Below, piece by piece: positions 62,838-64,000 of a stretch of 64,000 bases of DNA. The notes under the pieces were generated by a model. That model was not told where the DNA came from. It ran no database searches and saw nothing but the letters and a program-made list of their open reading frames with translations. This DNA comes from Haliclystus octoradiatus (taxonomy: Eukaryota > Cnidaria > Staurozoa > Stauromedusae > Haliclystidae), in contig OU744447.1 of assembly GCA_916610825.1 (NCBI GenBank), positions 33,977,073-34,041,072 on the forward strand. Direction: 5' to 3'. Both the position numbers and the translations under genes were made by a program. Position 1 is the first letter of the stretch; the number at the start of each line of letters is the position of its first letter.

Positions 62838-63255
62838 TTTTTTCATTTATTTTTTTATTATTTTATATTTTCTCCATATATCTTCCATATCAATTAACAA
62901 ATATTATACAAGGATTTCAGTGCCAACGACATTTTATTAACCACATTATTATTACCCTGTCTGGCTCATTTTAGTAGCCATGCTACCGTAACTAGGACGT
63001 AACTAACCTAGCAGAACGACGCCTATATAGAGATGGGACATCACATTAACCTGTAATTTATTGTTTTGGTAGCACTGCATTATACTTCAAGAATGACATA
63101 TACTGGCTTAGTAATTATGTATAGAACAATAACCTGAGAAGTAATCATGAAACGTATGATAGGCAGTTACTGTGACAGAGATTTAATAAGATCTATTTAG
63201 TTGGAGTAATATCAAGGCAGACAGAGCAAAAATGATCAACTTTATTTGATTTGGT

Positions 63256-63271
63256 GGCTTTGAAAAAAGCC
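63256..63271 (-). terminator. Histone 3' stem-loop (H3, unit 6)
   Basis: Intact minus-strand hairpin. Confidence 0.93.
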
Positions 63272-63302
63272 GGTTTTTTGCAGGCACTAGAATATAGAAG
63301 AT

Positions 63303-64000
<698 letters not shown>

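Overview
This window is a eukaryotic, clearly metazoan, tandem array of replication-dependent core and linker histone genes. All the histone genes are intronless. Each ends in the metazoan histone mRNA 3' stem-loop (GGCTTTTTTCAAAGCC followed by ACCA) rather than relying on a poly(A) signal. The H3 protein is of the S-phase type (S87, V89, M90). I cannot name the phylum from the sequence. The protein set fits an invertebrate, and AGGCCTA motifs are frequent in the spacers.

Layout: one unit of about 11.49 kb is repeated head to tail. Each unit reads H1(+), 5S rRNA-like gene(+), H3(-), H4(+), H2B(-), H2A(+), then a long non-coding spacer of about 6.8 kb before the next H1. H3/H4 and H2B/H2A are divergent pairs sharing 384 bp and 344 bp promoter regions. 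H1/H3 and H4/H2B converge at their 3' ends. Counting from base 1, units start at 1, 13257, 24742, 36232, 45417 and 59763. Units 1, 2, 3 and 5 are complete. Unit 4 has a run of 200 N (42279-42478) that hides about 2.5 kb including H2A. Unit 6 is cut by the window end inside the H3/H4 promoter. In all, 26 histone genes and 6 copies of the 5S-like gene are visible.

The units are almost identical, as expected from concerted evolution, but are individually marked by insertions and duplications. (i) In unit 1 a 1,766-bp LTR retrotransposon without coding capacity sits in the spacer on the minus strand. It has identical 293-bp LTRs, a 4-bp target duplication and a striking heat-shock-element array in the LTR promoter. 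(ii) In unit 5 a DNA transposon of about 2.08 kb with inverted repeats of about 210 bp sits between the H1 TATA box and the H1 start codon. (iii) The unit 5 spacer carries two tandem duplications (421 and 383 bp) and a rearranged fold-back element. (iv) Every spacer carries a 134-bp copy of the H2B 3' end with a damaged stem-loop. Units 1-4 form one very homogeneous block. Units 5-6 share further substitutions and deletions.

Functionally, the array supplies all five histones for chromatin assembly in S phase. E2F-like TTGGCGCG or TTTCGCGC motifs occur in all three promoter regions, consistent with coordinated S-phase transcription. The stem-loops provide coordinated mRNA processing. The most noteworthy object is the 5S rRNA-like gene in each H1-H3 interval. 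It departs from the usual animal 5S consensus at many positions, yet every helix I can draw is kept by paired changes, and it ends in a Pol III-type T run.
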